Shown here: positions 25,606 to 34,094 of the stretch, one piece after another
How positions within the stretch are numbered: position 1 is the first letter of the stretch
Layout: every line of letters starts with the position of its first letter
Origin: Flavobacterium sp. PMTSA4
Lineage (GTDB): Bacteria; Bacteroidota; Bacteroidia; Flavobacteriales; Flavobacteriaceae
NCBI RefSeq assembly: GCF_032098525.1
Contig: NZ_CP134890.1
Coordinates: 1-64,000, forward strand
Direction of reading: 5' to 3'
DNA: 64,000 nt
Notes under the pieces: generated by a model
Seen by the model: only the letters and a program-made list of their open reading frames with translations
What the model was told of the DNA's origin: nothing
Databases searched by the model: none
Made by a program: the position numbers and the translations under genes

Positions 25606-26552
25606 CTCGCTTTGTATTTCAAAAATAATTAAAATTTTATTACAAATCATCAAAAGGACTTTTAATTTGTTGAATACTTTTCGTACTTACGTGCGTATAG
25701 ATTTCAGTAGTCTTACTGCTGTTATGTCCCAAGAGTTCTTGTATGTATCTTAAATCGGTACCACTTTCCAATAAATGCGTAGCATAACTATGCCGTAGCC
25801 AATGTAGCGTTACAGGTTTTGTAATACGAGCCTTTTGCAAAGCTTGTTTTAAAACCATTTGTAAACTTCTAGAATCATACGGATTACCTGCTGTTTGTCC
25901 TTCAAATAAGTAGGTAGTAGGTTTGTATAATTTATAATATTCTCTAAGCATTTCTAATATTTTTGGACTAAGTGGTGCAATCCTATCTTTTTTACCCTTC
26001 GAGTTTTGAAGTAATACAATATTCCGTTTTGAGTCAATATGCAAAGGTTTCAAAGCCAACAATTCACCACACCGCAAACCACAACTATAAATCATGCTCA
26101 ACATCATTTTATGTTTAACATTACTATGCGCTTCCAATATTGCTTTAACCTCCTCTTTACTCAAAACATTAGGTAATACTTTGGCGCGTTTTGGCCGATG
26201 AATTATATCAACATCAATTTTAGTGTTTCTTATAATAGAAAAAAACAATTTAATAGCGTTCACAATCTGATTTTGATAAGAAGCCGATAATCTATTTTTC
26301 AATATATACTGATTATTATATACAATAATATCCTCATTAGTGAGTTCAGCAATGCGCTTAGTATTATAAAACACTAAAAACGATTTCAGAGCATCACAAT
26401 AGGTACTAATAGTATTCTCGCTATACCGTTTACTGCGCAAATACTGCCTAAATTTTTCAATAGCTTGTTGTCCTTCAGCATTGGGCCGTGTTGAAGTTAT
26501 AGATGGTAATCCAAACAGTACCCGATAGGCTTCCGTGTCGGGAAGATGCCAT

Positions 26553-26816
26553 TTACCCCGTAGGATAAAAAAATTGACGCATTCTATTTCTTAGATATAT
26601 TTTACCATTACCCGATTTTAAATACTTTTCTCTCCGTGTAGCATCTTGTTGATGTAAACATCCTTCAAAATAAATTAGTTTTAAAGGCAATCTATATTTG
26701 GTTGAATGAACTTTACCCAATTGATGTTCATCTAATCTTCTTTTTAAATCAGAAGTATAACCAGTATAAAACTGATTATCCTTTTCGCTTAATAATACAT
26801 AAACATAATAATACAT
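26553..26816 (-). CDS. GIY-YIG nuclease, UPF0213-like, carried on the element
   Basis: 87 residues from ATG 26816. The family signature is complete: YYVYVLLSEKDNQFYTGYTSDLKRRLDEH (the GIY-YIG pair reads VYV and YTGYT, with the catalytic Arg in LKRRL). KVHSTKYRLPLKLIYFE, the catalytic Glu in ATRREKYLKSGNGK and the end RNRMRQFFYPTG follow. Single-domain GIY-YIG proteins of this size nick or cut DNA, and some behave as homing-type enzymes. The last residues YPTG are encoded by the terminal inverted repeat itself. Here it sits inside the integrase gene on the same strand. Confidence 0.85.
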   Translation of the reverse strand: MYYYVYVLLSEKDNQFYTGYTSDLKRRLDEHQLGKVHSTKYRLPLKLIYFEGCLHQQDATRREKYLKSGNGKIYLRNRMRQFFYPTG

Positions 26817-26843
26817 AGTTTTTATTTTTTTATCCAACGGGGT
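26555..26843. mobile_element. Small GIY-YIG element with 20-bp terminal inverted repeats
   Basis: The ends ACCCCGTAGGATAAAAAAAT (26555-26574) and, inverted, ACCCCGTTGGATAAAAAAAT (26843-26824) match at 19 of 20 positions. They lie exactly at the break in the integrase frame. Removing 288 bases rejoins the frame as RWSQSS-KWHLPD. The single gene inside fills the element, and its stop codon is completed by the first host bases. No target-site duplication is clear. Confidence 0.75.
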
Positions 26844-27010
26844 GAAGATTGACTCCAACGCGAACCTTCTAACTGTTTAATCCTACCAATCAATTCAGCA
26901 TCCTTTTCAAAATACACCCCAATCCGTTTTTCACCTTTATAACTAATAATTCGAGCAGTCCATTTCATCACATAAATTTATAACACTAAATTACAACAAA
27001 CCCTTTCAAT

Positions 27011-27033
27011 AAAAAAAGGGGGATTTCCCCCTA
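27011..27033 (-). terminator. Possible terminator upstream of the integrase
   Basis: On the minus strand GGGGGAAATCCCCC is followed by seven T. It lies about 43 bases upstream of the integrase ATG and would stop transcription arriving from the right. The stem is short. Confidence 0.4.
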
Positions 27034-27146
27034 ATTTTCATAAATCTTAAAAAAATCAAAAAATTCACCAACAAAAACAAATAATAACTAAATTAGTAAT
27101 GCAAAATCTCTTCGCATAAGCGAAAAATTTAAGTTAATACTCAGGT

Positions 27147-27175
27147 AAAAGCGGTAGCCACAAACTACCGCTTTT
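27147..27175. terminator. Hairpin terminator
   Basis: Perfect 11-bp arms AAAAGCGGTAG/CTACCGCTTTT around a seven-base loop, with A/T flanks on both sides, so it could act in either direction. It lies in the gene-free region right of the integrase. Confidence 0.65.
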
Positions 27176-27197
27176 ATTTTTTAAAACAAAAAAAACT

Positions 27198-27293
27198 AAA
27201 GCAAGGCAAAGCCATGCAACCTTTTACGCCAGTAGAAAAAACCCGCCCAATAAAAAAAACCAAAGCAAGGCAAAGCCTTGCCACCTTTTACGC
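27198..27293. repeat. 32-bp direct repeat, two copies
   Basis: Copies at 27198-27229 and 27262-27293 agree at 30 of 32 bases (core AAAGCAAGGCAAAGCC, then ACCTTTTACGC) and are 64 bases apart. No gene is supported in 26969-27906, where they lie; apparent frames there are chance frames of repeats. Confidence 0.7.
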
Positions 27294-27540
27294 AGAATAG
27301 ACTGAAAAAGCTCTGAAAACAGGAGCAAAGCGACGCAGAGTTTTTCAGTCGGTTTTAAACAACGTTTAAAAATTCCTCGTAAAAGTGTCCTTTTTTTGAT
27401 TCGTTTTTTTGGACAAGCAAAAAAATGAATATAAAACCTGAGCCAAAGCAAACTGAGCGAAGCTAAATGAATAAAAAGAAATTACCACCACTTCTAAACT
27501 TCTAAACTTTTAAACCCATAAACTCATAACCAAAACAAAA

Positions 27541-27790
27541 ACTCCCATCGCTTCAAACGCTGCTCTCATCTCTTCAAACGCTACTCTCATCACTTCAACG
27601 CAATTCTCCATCACTTCAACCGCTTCTCTCGTCGTTTCAAACGCCATACACATCCCTTCAAACGCCGCTCTCATCTCTTCAAACGCCGCTCTCGTCTCTT
27701 CAAACGCTGCTCTCATCGCTTCAAACGCAACTCTCATCGCTTCAAACGCATCTCTCGTCGCTTCAAACGCCATCTACATCGCTTCAAAAA
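27541..27790. repeat. 21-bp minisatellite, about 12 units
   Basis: The unit CTCTCATCNCTTCAAACGCNN repeats about twelve times with small changes and occasional one-base slips. Because 21 is divisible by three, frames stay open on both strands; the minus frame would give heptads like AFEEMRA. It has no convincing start signal or partner gene, so I treat it as a tandem repeat rather than a gene. Confidence 0.85.
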
Positions 27791-27879
27791 CCACCAACAA
27801 AACCCCAACAAACCCTTACCAAGCCACATAAAACACCCAATCACAAGCAATAAACATCAAACCATAAACAAAAAACATT

Positions 27880-27887
27880 TATCTTTG
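27880..27887 (+). promoter_or_regulatory. -7 element of the aminotransferase gene
   Basis: TATCTTTG, a perfect TAnnTTTG, lies 20 bases before the ATG at 27907. It directly follows the minisatellite region. Confidence 0.6.
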
Positions 27888-27906
27888 CACAACAAAACGG
27901 CTAAGC

Positions 27907-29391
27907 ATGTTAACCACAACAATACAATCAGAATTAGAAACCTACTTCGATAAATTTCGCCAAAACATCATCGGCATCAACCAAGAATTCCAATCACCAT
28001 TCGGCAACCAGAAAATAATCTACACCGACTGGACAGCAAGTGGCCGTTTATACCGCCCAATAGAGGAGAAGATGATTAATATCTTCGGACCATTCGTGGC
28101 AAACACACATACCGAAACCACCATTTCAGGAACCGCCATGACAATGGCCTACCACGAAGCCCGAAACATCATCAAGCGCCATGTAAACGCCAACGACAAT
28201 GATGTACTGATTACCGACGGCACCGGAATGACCGGCGTAGTCAATAAACTGCAACGCATACTCGGTTTAAGAGTATCCGAGAACCTCAAGGAGTTCACCA
28301 ACATTCCCGAAGCCATCAAACCCATCGTGTTTATTTCACACATGGAGCATCATTCCAACCAAACCTCGTGGTTAGAAACCATCGCCGACGTTGAAGTGAT
28401 AGATTGCAACGAAGAAGGACTCTTCTGCCTCGAAAATTTTAAAACCACACTCAATAAATACAAAAACCGCAGCTTTAAGATAGCCTCAATCACTTCCTGT
28501 TCAAACGTAACCGGAATTCAAACGCCATACCACGAAGTCGCAAAAATAATGCACCAAAATAACGGCGTGTGCTTCGTCGATTTTGCCTGCTCCGGACCAT
28601 ATGTAGACATCAACATGCATCCCGATAACGAAAGCTACCTCGATGCAATATTCTTTTCACCTCATAAATTCTTGGGCGGACCTGGTACAACAGGAGTACT
28701 GCTCTTCAATAAAAATCTCTACAAGAATAATATCCCCGATTGTCCCGGTGGAGGAACCGTCAGCTGGACTAATCCGTGGGGCGAACACAAATATATAGAC
28801 AACATCGAAGACCGCGAAGACGGTGGCACACCTGGGTTTCTACAAGTCATCAAAACAGCACTTGCCATACAGCTTAAAGAAGAAATGGGTGTCAACAACA
28901 TCATCAACCGCGAGCACGAAATCGTAGAATACGTCTTCAGTCGTTTAAACAATATCAATAACATAAACATACTCGCAGGTCAGCATCAAGACCGTTTGGG
29001 TGTAATTTCATTCTACATCAATGATTTGCATTTCAACCTCGGTGTAAAAATCCTGAACGACAAATTTGGAATACAAACCCGCGGCGGATGCAGCTGCGCC
29101 GGAACCTATGGGCATTACTTACTGCATGTAGACCAGGAAACATCCCATGATTTAGTATCTCAGATCTCTCTAGGCGAACTCCTCAAGAAACCAGGATGGA
29201 TTCGCATGTCTATTCACCCAACAACCACCAACCGCGAGATAGAATACGTCTGCGATAGCATCATTGCCTTAGCGCAAAACCACGAAGAGTGGAGCAAAGA
29301 CTATAACTACGACGCCAAGAGCAACAACTTTTATCATAAAAACGACCAGCTACTCGAAAAGAACATGGTTAAAGACTGGTTTAAATCATAA
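27907..29391 (+). CDS. Aminotransferase class V / cysteine-desulfurase-like PLP enzyme
   Basis: 494 residues. The fold-type I PLP pattern is clear: an N-terminal YTDWTASGRLYRPIEEKM, then ANTHTETTISG and TDGTGMTGVVNKLQRI. Cofactor-binding HMEHHSNQTSW and VDFACSGPYVD come next, then the Schiff-base lysine in FFSPHKFLGGPGTTGVL. A later RGGCSCAGTYGH resembles the mobile Cys loop of cysteine desulfurases. It is longer than SufS/IscS (about 400) and belongs to a stand-alone branch, so sulfur donation is possible but unproven. Cytoplasmic. A rhomboid protease gene follows after 9 bases. Confidence 0.9.
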   Translation: MLTTTIQSELETYFDKFRQNIIGINQEFQSPFGNQKIIYTDWTASGRLYRPIEEKMINIFGPFVANTHTETTISGTAMTMAYHEARNIIKRHVNANDNDVLITDGTGMTGVVNKLQRILGLRVSENLKEFTNIPEAIKPIVFISHMEHHSNQTSWLETIADVEVIDCNEEGLFCLENFKTTLNKYKNRSFKIASITSCSNVTGIQTPYHEVAKIMHQNNGVCFVDFACSGPYVDINMHPDNESYLDAIFFSPHKFLGGPGTTGVLLFNKNLYKNNIPDCPGGGTVSWTNPWGEHKYIDNIEDREDGGTPGFLQVIKTALAIQLKEEMGVNNIINREHEIVEYVFSRLNNINNINILAGQHQDRLGVISFYINDLHFNLGVKILNDKFGIQTRGGCSCAGTYGHYLLHVDQETSHDLVSQISLGELLKKPGWIRMSIHPTTTNREIEYVCDSIIALAQNHEEWSKDYNYDAKSNNFYHKNDQLLEKNMVKDWFKS

Positions 29392-29400
29392 TTCGTTACT

Positions 29401-30042
29401 ATGGATAACATCATTCTGTATGCAATCATTGCAATCAACGTTATTGTGAGTTTTAAAGGCTTTGAAGACCAGTATTTCTTCAGAAAATATCAGTTCCACG
29501 TAGGCAGTATTCGTGCCGGCGAACAATATAGAATGGTAACCTCGGGTTTTCTTCACGCCGACATCATGCATTTGGCCTTCAACATGATTACGCTCTATTT
29601 CTTTGCGCCTATAGTGTCGGTTTCATTAAGTAATTTTACGCTGGTACTCGTTTATTTTGCAAGTCTCATCTGCGGCAGTTTGCTCACCATGGTTTTCCAC
29701 GGCAACGAGTACTCTTATAGTGCTGTAGGAGCTTCTGGAGCAGTAACCGGAGTGTTGTATTCGGCTATTTTAATGTATCCAGACATGGAGATAGGTATTT
29801 TTGGAGTTATCCCAATGCCTGCCTACCTATTCGGAATCGGTTATTTGCTCTATTCCATCTACGGAATGAAATCGCGCACTGATAATATCGGGCACACCGC
29901 ACACATTGGTGGCGCCATAGGAGGTTATGTTATTACTTTGTTAAAAGTACCCATGCTTATTCAGGATAATACGCTGATGGTAATCTTATTAGCAGTGCCC
30001 ATTATCATTTTATTCATCATGGCCAAGTCTGGGAAGTTGTAA
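29401..30042 (+). CDS. Rhomboid-family intramembrane serine protease
   Basis: 213 residues with six membrane helices. The family marks are HADIMHLAFNMITLYFF (HxxxN), the catalytic serine in GASGAVTGVLYS (GxSG) and the catalytic histidine in HTAHIGGAIGGY. It cleaves membrane-spanning substrates within the bilayer; the natural substrate is unknown. It starts 9 bases after the aminotransferase gene, suggesting one transcript. Confidence 0.92.
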   Translation: MDNIILYAIIAINVIVSFKGFEDQYFFRKYQFHVGSIRAGEQYRMVTSGFLHADIMHLAFNMITLYFFAPIVSVSLSNFTLVLVYFASLICGSLLTMVFHGNEYSYSAVGASGAVTGVLYSAILMYPDMEIGIFGVIPMPAYLFGIGYLLYSIYGMKSRTDNIGHTAHIGGAIGGYVITLLKVPMLIQDNTLMVILLAVPIIILFIMAKSGKL

Positions 30043-30093
30043 ATGGCACAACTTTTGTCTACTTTTAATAAATCAATTAAAAAAGATATTAGT

Positions 30094-30789
30094 ATGAAAA
30101 AGTCAGTTATCCTAGCGATGATGTTCTTCACTGTTTTTGCCTTTGCACAAGACGGTAAGACGCAAGTTCCACAAATCACAGTAACCGGAGAAGGAAAAGT
30201 AAAAGTAACTCCCGATAGAGCTATCGTGAACGTTGGTGTTCAAAACTCAGGCAAAGATGCTAAGGAAGTAAAAACCCTTAACGATGAAACCGTAGACAAG
30301 GTTATTAAGTTCCTGAAGAAAAGCGGAATTAACCCTGCAGATTATAAAACAAACAACGTAAGCCTTAATAAAAACTACGACTACGAGAAAAAGAAATATT
30401 TCTTTCAGGCAAATCAATCCATCAGCATTACATTAAAAGACTTGTCTAAATATGATGAAATCATGATGGGATTAAACGATGCTGGTATCAACTCAATACA
30501 AGGTGTAGAGTTCAAATCGTCTAAGATGGAAGAATTAGAAAGAGACGCACGAAGAAAAGCAATGCTTAATGCAAAACAAAAAGCCGAAGACTATGTTACA
30601 GTCTTAAACCAAAAGATTGGAAAGGCGCTTTTAATCTCTGATAACTCACAAGTGTTCTATCCACAACCGATGTACAAGAACAGTATGATGACTATGGCTG
30701 CTGATATGGCTATGCCAGAAAGAGAAACGTTAGCCATTGGTGAAATAGAAATCAATGCCAACGTTACAGTTACCTTTGTCTTGGATTAA
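30094..30789 (+). CDS. SIMPL-domain (DUF541) exported protein
   Basis: 231 residues from ATG 30094, chosen because it begins a standard signal peptide (MKKSVILAMMFFTVFAFAQ). An in-frame ATG at 30043, directly after the rhomboid stop, would add 17 unlikely residues. The mature part shows the SIMPL pattern: ITVTGEGKVKVTPDRAIVNVGVQNSGKDAKEV, then NDETVDKVIKFLKKSGI, ISITLKDLSKYDEIM and ARRKAMLNAKQKAEDYV. Such periplasmic proteins are linked to stress tolerance, and the exact role is unknown. A strong terminator follows. Confidence 0.9.
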   Translation: MKKSVILAMMFFTVFAFAQDGKTQVPQITVTGEGKVKVTPDRAIVNVGVQNSGKDAKEVKTLNDETVDKVIKFLKKSGINPADYKTNNVSLNKNYDYEKKKYFFQANQSISITLKDLSKYDEIMMGLNDAGINSIQGVEFKSSKMEELERDARRKAMLNAKQKAEDYVTVLNQKIGKALLISDNSQVFYPQPMYKNSMMTMAADMAMPERETLAIGEIEINANVTVTFVLD

Positions 30790-30812
30790 AAACAATCAAC
30801 ATAGCTTGTAAT

Positions 30813-30846
30813 AAAAAATCTCCTTCATTGAAGGAGATTTTTTTTA
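30813..30846. terminator. Bidirectional terminator
   Basis: The stem AAATCTCCTTC/GAAGGAGATTT with a three-base loop is flanked by A-runs and T-runs. It separates the convergent SIMPL and lipoprotein genes and overlaps the stop of the latter. Confidence 0.85.
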
Positions 30847-31350
30847 TTCTTTAGGCAAATCGGCACCAACAGGAATGCTACAAACATGACCTTCCTGACC
30901 ATGCGGAGGATTTTTCCCTGGTTCAGTAACCACCGCAGTAGTTTCCGCAGTAGCCGGACTAGCAGCAGGAGTTGTGGTAAACATGCTTGGGTCTAAATGT
31001 TTTGCAGTAGCAGTTCCCATAGTTGCTGGTTTAGCACCTGGAGGCGAACTTAAAGGAGCACCAACCTGAATATCACAACGGTGACCTGGTTGCCCATGCG
31101 GTGGATTCATACCTGGCTTGGTTACTACTTGATTCTGAGCAACAGGTTGCGGAGCAGGAGTAACAGTTTGTTGTGGTTGTTGAACCGTTTGTTGTGGAGT
31201 AACATAACTACCCGTAGGGATAGGTTGTACTCTTGGTAAGATGATTTCTTTTGGAGTATCTGAAACAACAGCTTCTTCTTCCTTCTTACAAGAAATTAAA
31301 ACTAGTGATAAGGCAAAAGCTGAGGCCAAAAATTTTATACTTGAATTCAT
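30844..31350 (-). CDS. Lipoprotein with two PPHGQ-type repeats
   Basis: 168 residues with a lipoprotein signal (lipobox LVLISC, Cys about 21). A low-complexity Pro/Gln/Thr/Val linker separates two matching modules, PGMNPPHGQPGHRCDIQVGAPL and PGKNPPHGQEGHVCSIPVGADL. Each module has two His and one Cys in fixed positions, which looks suited to binding a metal or haem, though this is inference. It is membrane-anchored in the periplasm or outer membrane. I know of the motif only from unannotated Bacteroidota proteins. Confidence 0.75.
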   Translation of the reverse strand: MNSSIKFLASAFALSLVLISCKKEEEAVVSDTPKEIILPRVQPIPTGSYVTPQQTVQQPQQTVTPAPQPVAQNQVVTKPGMNPPHGQPGHRCDIQVGAPLSSPPGAKPATMGTATAKHLDPSMFTTTPAASPATAETTAVVTEPGKNPPHGQEGHVCSIPVGADLPKE

Positions 31351-31550
31351 AACAATTTTTTTAGAAAACCAAATATAGGTTTTATAATTAAAAGATAAAA
31401 CTTAAACGGATGCTTTTTATGATATCTTGGAATTAATAAAATGATTTTTAACATTGAATATTTGGTAAGAAACAAGAACTAAATATGTTAAAAATTACAT
31501 TATTATGAATTTATTACATCTAAAATTTGAAGATATAAAAATAAAATATA

Positions 31551-31572
31551 TAGATTTGCGTAATCGATTGCA
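31551..31572 (+). promoter_or_regulatory. LacI operator on the -7 element of the PL1 gene
   Basis: TAGATTTG (31551-31558), then CG, then the operator TAATCGATTGCA (31561-31572). A bound repressor would cover the transcription start. Confidence 0.75.
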
Positions 31573-31624
31573 CTAATTTGGAATTGATATCAAAATTATA
31601 AAGATTGAAAATAAAATTAACCCG

Positions 31625-32971
31625 ATGAGAAAAATTATTTTAGGTTTTATTCTTCTAACTGTGACAGGTTTAACAGGTCAAAATATCAATATGTCGGCAC
31701 CTGAAGGATTTGGAGCAGCTGCAACTGGTGGTGGAAATGGAACCCCAGTTACAGTAACAACCTATACCGCTTTTAAAAATGCGCTTCAATCAACAACTGC
31801 AGCTAATAGGGTAATTTTAGTTTCGGGTACCATAGACTGTATTTATACAAGTGTGACCTTAAACAATAAAACAATAATTGGATTGCCAGGAGCAAGATTA
31901 AGAAATACTCAAATTACTGTTGGAAATTCCACAACTTCTGCTAACAATTCAGGAATTTTAAATATCAAGCCAGGTTCCAATAATGTAATTATCAGAAATT
32001 TAATTTTTGAAGGTCCAGGAGCTTATGATGTTGATGGTAGGGATAATTTAACCAATGAAGGAACAAATATTTGGGTAGATCATTGTGAGTTTCAAGATGG
32101 AATAGATGGTAATTTTGATAACAAAGGTTTAGGAGATAATGTAACTATTTCTTGGTGTAAATTTACCTATTTGAAACCTGCAGTTCCAGGTGGTTCAGGA
32201 GGTTCAAATGATCACCGTTTTTCAAATCTTGTCGGTTCTTCTTCAACGGATGCGCCTGCAGATGGACATTATAGTATTACATTTCAAAATTGCTATTGGG
32301 CAACAGGATGTAAAGAAAGAATGCCAAGAGCTAGAAATGCTGAACTTCACATTTTAAATTGTTATTACAACGTTCAAACTACAAGTTCTAGAGCTATTGG
32401 ACTGGGAGGAGGAATTAATAACAGTACTTGTTATATTCAGAATACTCATTTTGCCAATGTATCAAGTGTTTATACTAGTTATGTTTCTACCGATGGAGGA
32501 ACCGTTGGACTTTCTTTTACAGGTTGTTTGGGAACTTCATTGACTAATGTTGGGACTACTTTTTCACCACCAAGTTATACAACTTCGGCATTTCCAGTTG
32601 CAGATGTAGCTACTTATGTTCCAGATCCAACTTGTGGTGCTGGTGCTACCTTAAATGTTTCTGCAAGTGGAGTAATTACTGCTAATCCATGTGCAAATTT
32701 AGGAATGAATCAAGAAGTTTTAGATGAAGAAATTAAATTGTATCCAACCTTAATTGAGAATGTTCTGAATATTCAATTCCCTAGTTCGATAAATGGAAAA
32801 GTTGATATTGGAGTTTATGATATGTTTGGAAAACAAGTATATGCATCTTCAAAAAATATCGAAGCTAATGAAAACTTAGAATTAAACTTATTTGGATTAG
32901 CAAAAGGAGTTTATGTGTGTAAGATTCAAATTAATGGTAAGTCGAAAAATTTGAAATTTATCAAAAAGTAA
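31625..32971 (+). CDS. Secreted pectate lyase, PL1 family, with type IX sorting domain
   Basis: 448 residues with a signal peptide (1-19). The right-handed beta-helix of PL1 spans about 25-350: NVIIRNLIFEGP, IWVDHCEFQDGIDGNFD (the acidic calcium-binding cluster follows WVDH), ISWCKF and the catalytic Arg region ERMPRARNAE. The last ~80 residues (LYPTLIENVLNIQF ... GLAKGVYVCKIQINGKSKNLKFIKK) are a type A C-terminal sorting domain, so the enzyme is exported by the type IX system and anchored or released. It cuts polygalacturonate by beta-elimination, giving unsaturated ends. It has its own LacI-operator promoter. Confidence 0.92.
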   Translation: MRKIILGFILLTVTGLTGQNINMSAPEGFGAAATGGGNGTPVTVTTYTAFKNALQSTTAANRVILVSGTIDCIYTSVTLNNKTIIGLPGARLRNTQITVGNSTTSANNSGILNIKPGSNNVIIRNLIFEGPGAYDVDGRDNLTNEGTNIWVDHCEFQDGIDGNFDNKGLGDNVTISWCKFTYLKPAVPGGSGGSNDHRFSNLVGSSSTDAPADGHYSITFQNCYWATGCKERMPRARNAELHILNCYYNVQTTSSRAIGLGGGINNSTCYIQNTHFANVSSVYTSYVSTDGGTVGLSFTGCLGTSLTNVGTTFSPPSYTTSAFPVADVATYVPDPTCGAGATLNVSASGVITANPCANLGMNQEVLDEEIKLYPTLIENVLNIQFPSSINGKVDIGVYDMFGKQVYASSKNIEANENLELNLFGLAKGVYVCKIQINGKSKNLKFIKK

Positions 32972-33904
32972 TTATAAATAGTTTAGACTTTTTAACCAAT
33001 TTATACAAGCATCAGTCCAAAATTTGCTTGTATCTTTAACTCCTAATCCAAAACCGTGTCCTCCTTTTTCATAAAGATGAATTTCTGCAGGAACGTTATT
33101 CTTTTTTAAAGCAAGATAATAGTTTATGCTATTCTCAACAGGAACTGATTTATCATCTGTTGCGTGAACGATGAATGTGTTTGGTGTTTCATTGGTTACT
33201 GAAAGCTCAACAGAAAAAGTTTCAATTTCTTTCTTAGAAGGCTTGTTTCCCAATAAATTAGCTTGAGAACGCTTGTGTGTAATTTCGTTTTTCATGGAAA
33301 TCACAGGATAAATTAATAGAGAAAAATCTGGACGAGAACTAGCGGTATCACTTGTTGAATAAAAGTTTTCATTAAATCGAGTAGATAAAGATGCTGCTAA
33401 ATGTCCGCCTGCAGAGAAACCAATAACACCAATTTTATTGATTTTCCATTCAAGTGCATTTCTTCGAATTATTCTAATTGCTTCTTGAGCATCTTGTAAT
33501 GGACCAATGCTCTTATCTTTCATGATTTTATCGCTTGGCAAGCGGTATTTTAATACAAAAGCAGTTATTCCTAATGAATTCAACCATTTTGCTACTTTTT
33601 CACCTTCTTTACACATTGATAAATGTTCATAACCACCACCAGGAAAAATTAGAATCGAAGTTCCATTGGCTTTTTCAGGAAAATAAATTGTAAGAGTTGG
33701 AACTGATACATTGCTAGTTTTTTGAAATATACTGTCTTTATAAATTTGATTTTCTGTATATTGTGGGTTTATTATTTCATTTGGAATAACATCTTTCCAA
33801 ACTGGAATAATTTTAACTTGAGATTGCATATTTATAGCAAAACTTATTGATAAAAAGAATGTTATAAAACGGAGTGAATATATGTTAGTTGACTTACTTT
33901 GCAA
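32972..33904 (-). CDS. Exported alpha/beta-hydrolase, acetyl-esterase type
   Basis: 310 residues with an N-terminal hydrophobic signal (about 12-28). The esterase fold is clear: the oxyanion motif LIFPGGGYEHLS, the nucleophile in GVIGFSAGGHLAAS (GxSxG), the acid in TFIVHATDDKSVPVE and the His in GGHGFGLG. This matches CE10/CE-like acetyl esterases that deacetylate pectin or hemicellulose. The only start that keeps the signal peptide is a TTG at 33904, just after an in-frame stop, so the start is less certain. It is convergent with the PL1 gene, their ends touching, and belongs functionally to the pectin locus. Confidence 0.85.
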   Translation of the reverse strand: MQSKSTNIYSLRFITFFLSISFAINMQSQVKIIPVWKDVIPNEIINPQYTENQIYKDSIFQKTSNVSVPTLTIYFPEKANGTSILIFPGGGYEHLSMCKEGEKVAKWLNSLGITAFVLKYRLPSDKIMKDKSIGPLQDAQEAIRIIRRNALEWKINKIGVIGFSAGGHLAASLSTRFNENFYSTSDTASSRPDFSLLIYPVISMKNEITHKRSQANLLGNKPSKKEIETFSVELSVTNETPNTFIVHATDDKSVPVENSINYYLALKKNNVPAEIHLYEKGGHGFGLGVKDTSKFWTDACINWLKSLNYL

Positions 33905-34021
33905 AACTTGATTTTTTTATAAATATATAATAATGAGGCTATTTTTTTATGAATTGTATTTTTTTTTGCAATAAATTTAAAATTATTATTAAATTATTTA
34001 TGATATAAATATAATTAAATT

Positions 34022-34043
34022 TATATTTGTGCAATCGATTACA
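34022..34043 (+). promoter_or_regulatory. LacI operator on the -7 element of the exuT operon
   Basis: TATATTTG (34022-34029), then TG, then CAATCGATTACA (34032-34043). Same geometry as at the other sites. It controls the 11-gene uronate operon. Confidence 0.78.
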
Positions 34044-34094
34044 TTGATTGAACGAATAGCTATTAAAAAACCACAAACAAAAATATAAACTGAA

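Larger units (their letters stand above)
25640..26968 (-). pseudogene. Tyrosine recombinase (integron-like integrase), split by a GIY-YIG element
   Basis: The N-terminal piece (ATG 26968 to a TAA at 26822) reads MKWTARIISYKGEKRIGVYF and continues to RWSQS. The remainder resumes in frame at 26554 with KWHLPDTEAYRVLFGLP and runs to the stop at 25640. Together they give about 346 residues. The catalytic residues are intact: CGLRCGE (Arg), HWLRH (His-x-x-Arg), LGHNS and YTHV (nucleophile Tyr), with a final SPFDDL like IntI and XerC. The stretch between patch III and HWLRH is short, so the extra segment characteristic of IntI is absent. Earlier start codons suggested for the 3' piece are TTG and internal. 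A ~289-bp inserted element separates the halves, so the integrase should be inactive unless the element is removed. Confidence 0.82.

Noticed and set aside
25541..25753. Plus-strand frame MYIGATKFRLYTQNWVDW across the attI-like hairpin
   Set aside because: It is created by the palindrome and the antisense of the integrase end.
27224..27451. 75-residue minus-strand frame rich in hydrophobic and basic residues
   Set aside because: It overlaps the direct repeats and has no family likeness, consistent with a chance frame.
27510..27773. 87-residue minus-strand frame with AFEEMRA heptads, which looks like a coiled-coil gene
   Set aside because: It is produced by a 21-bp tandem repeat that keeps frames open on both strands; no promoter or conserved ends are seen.
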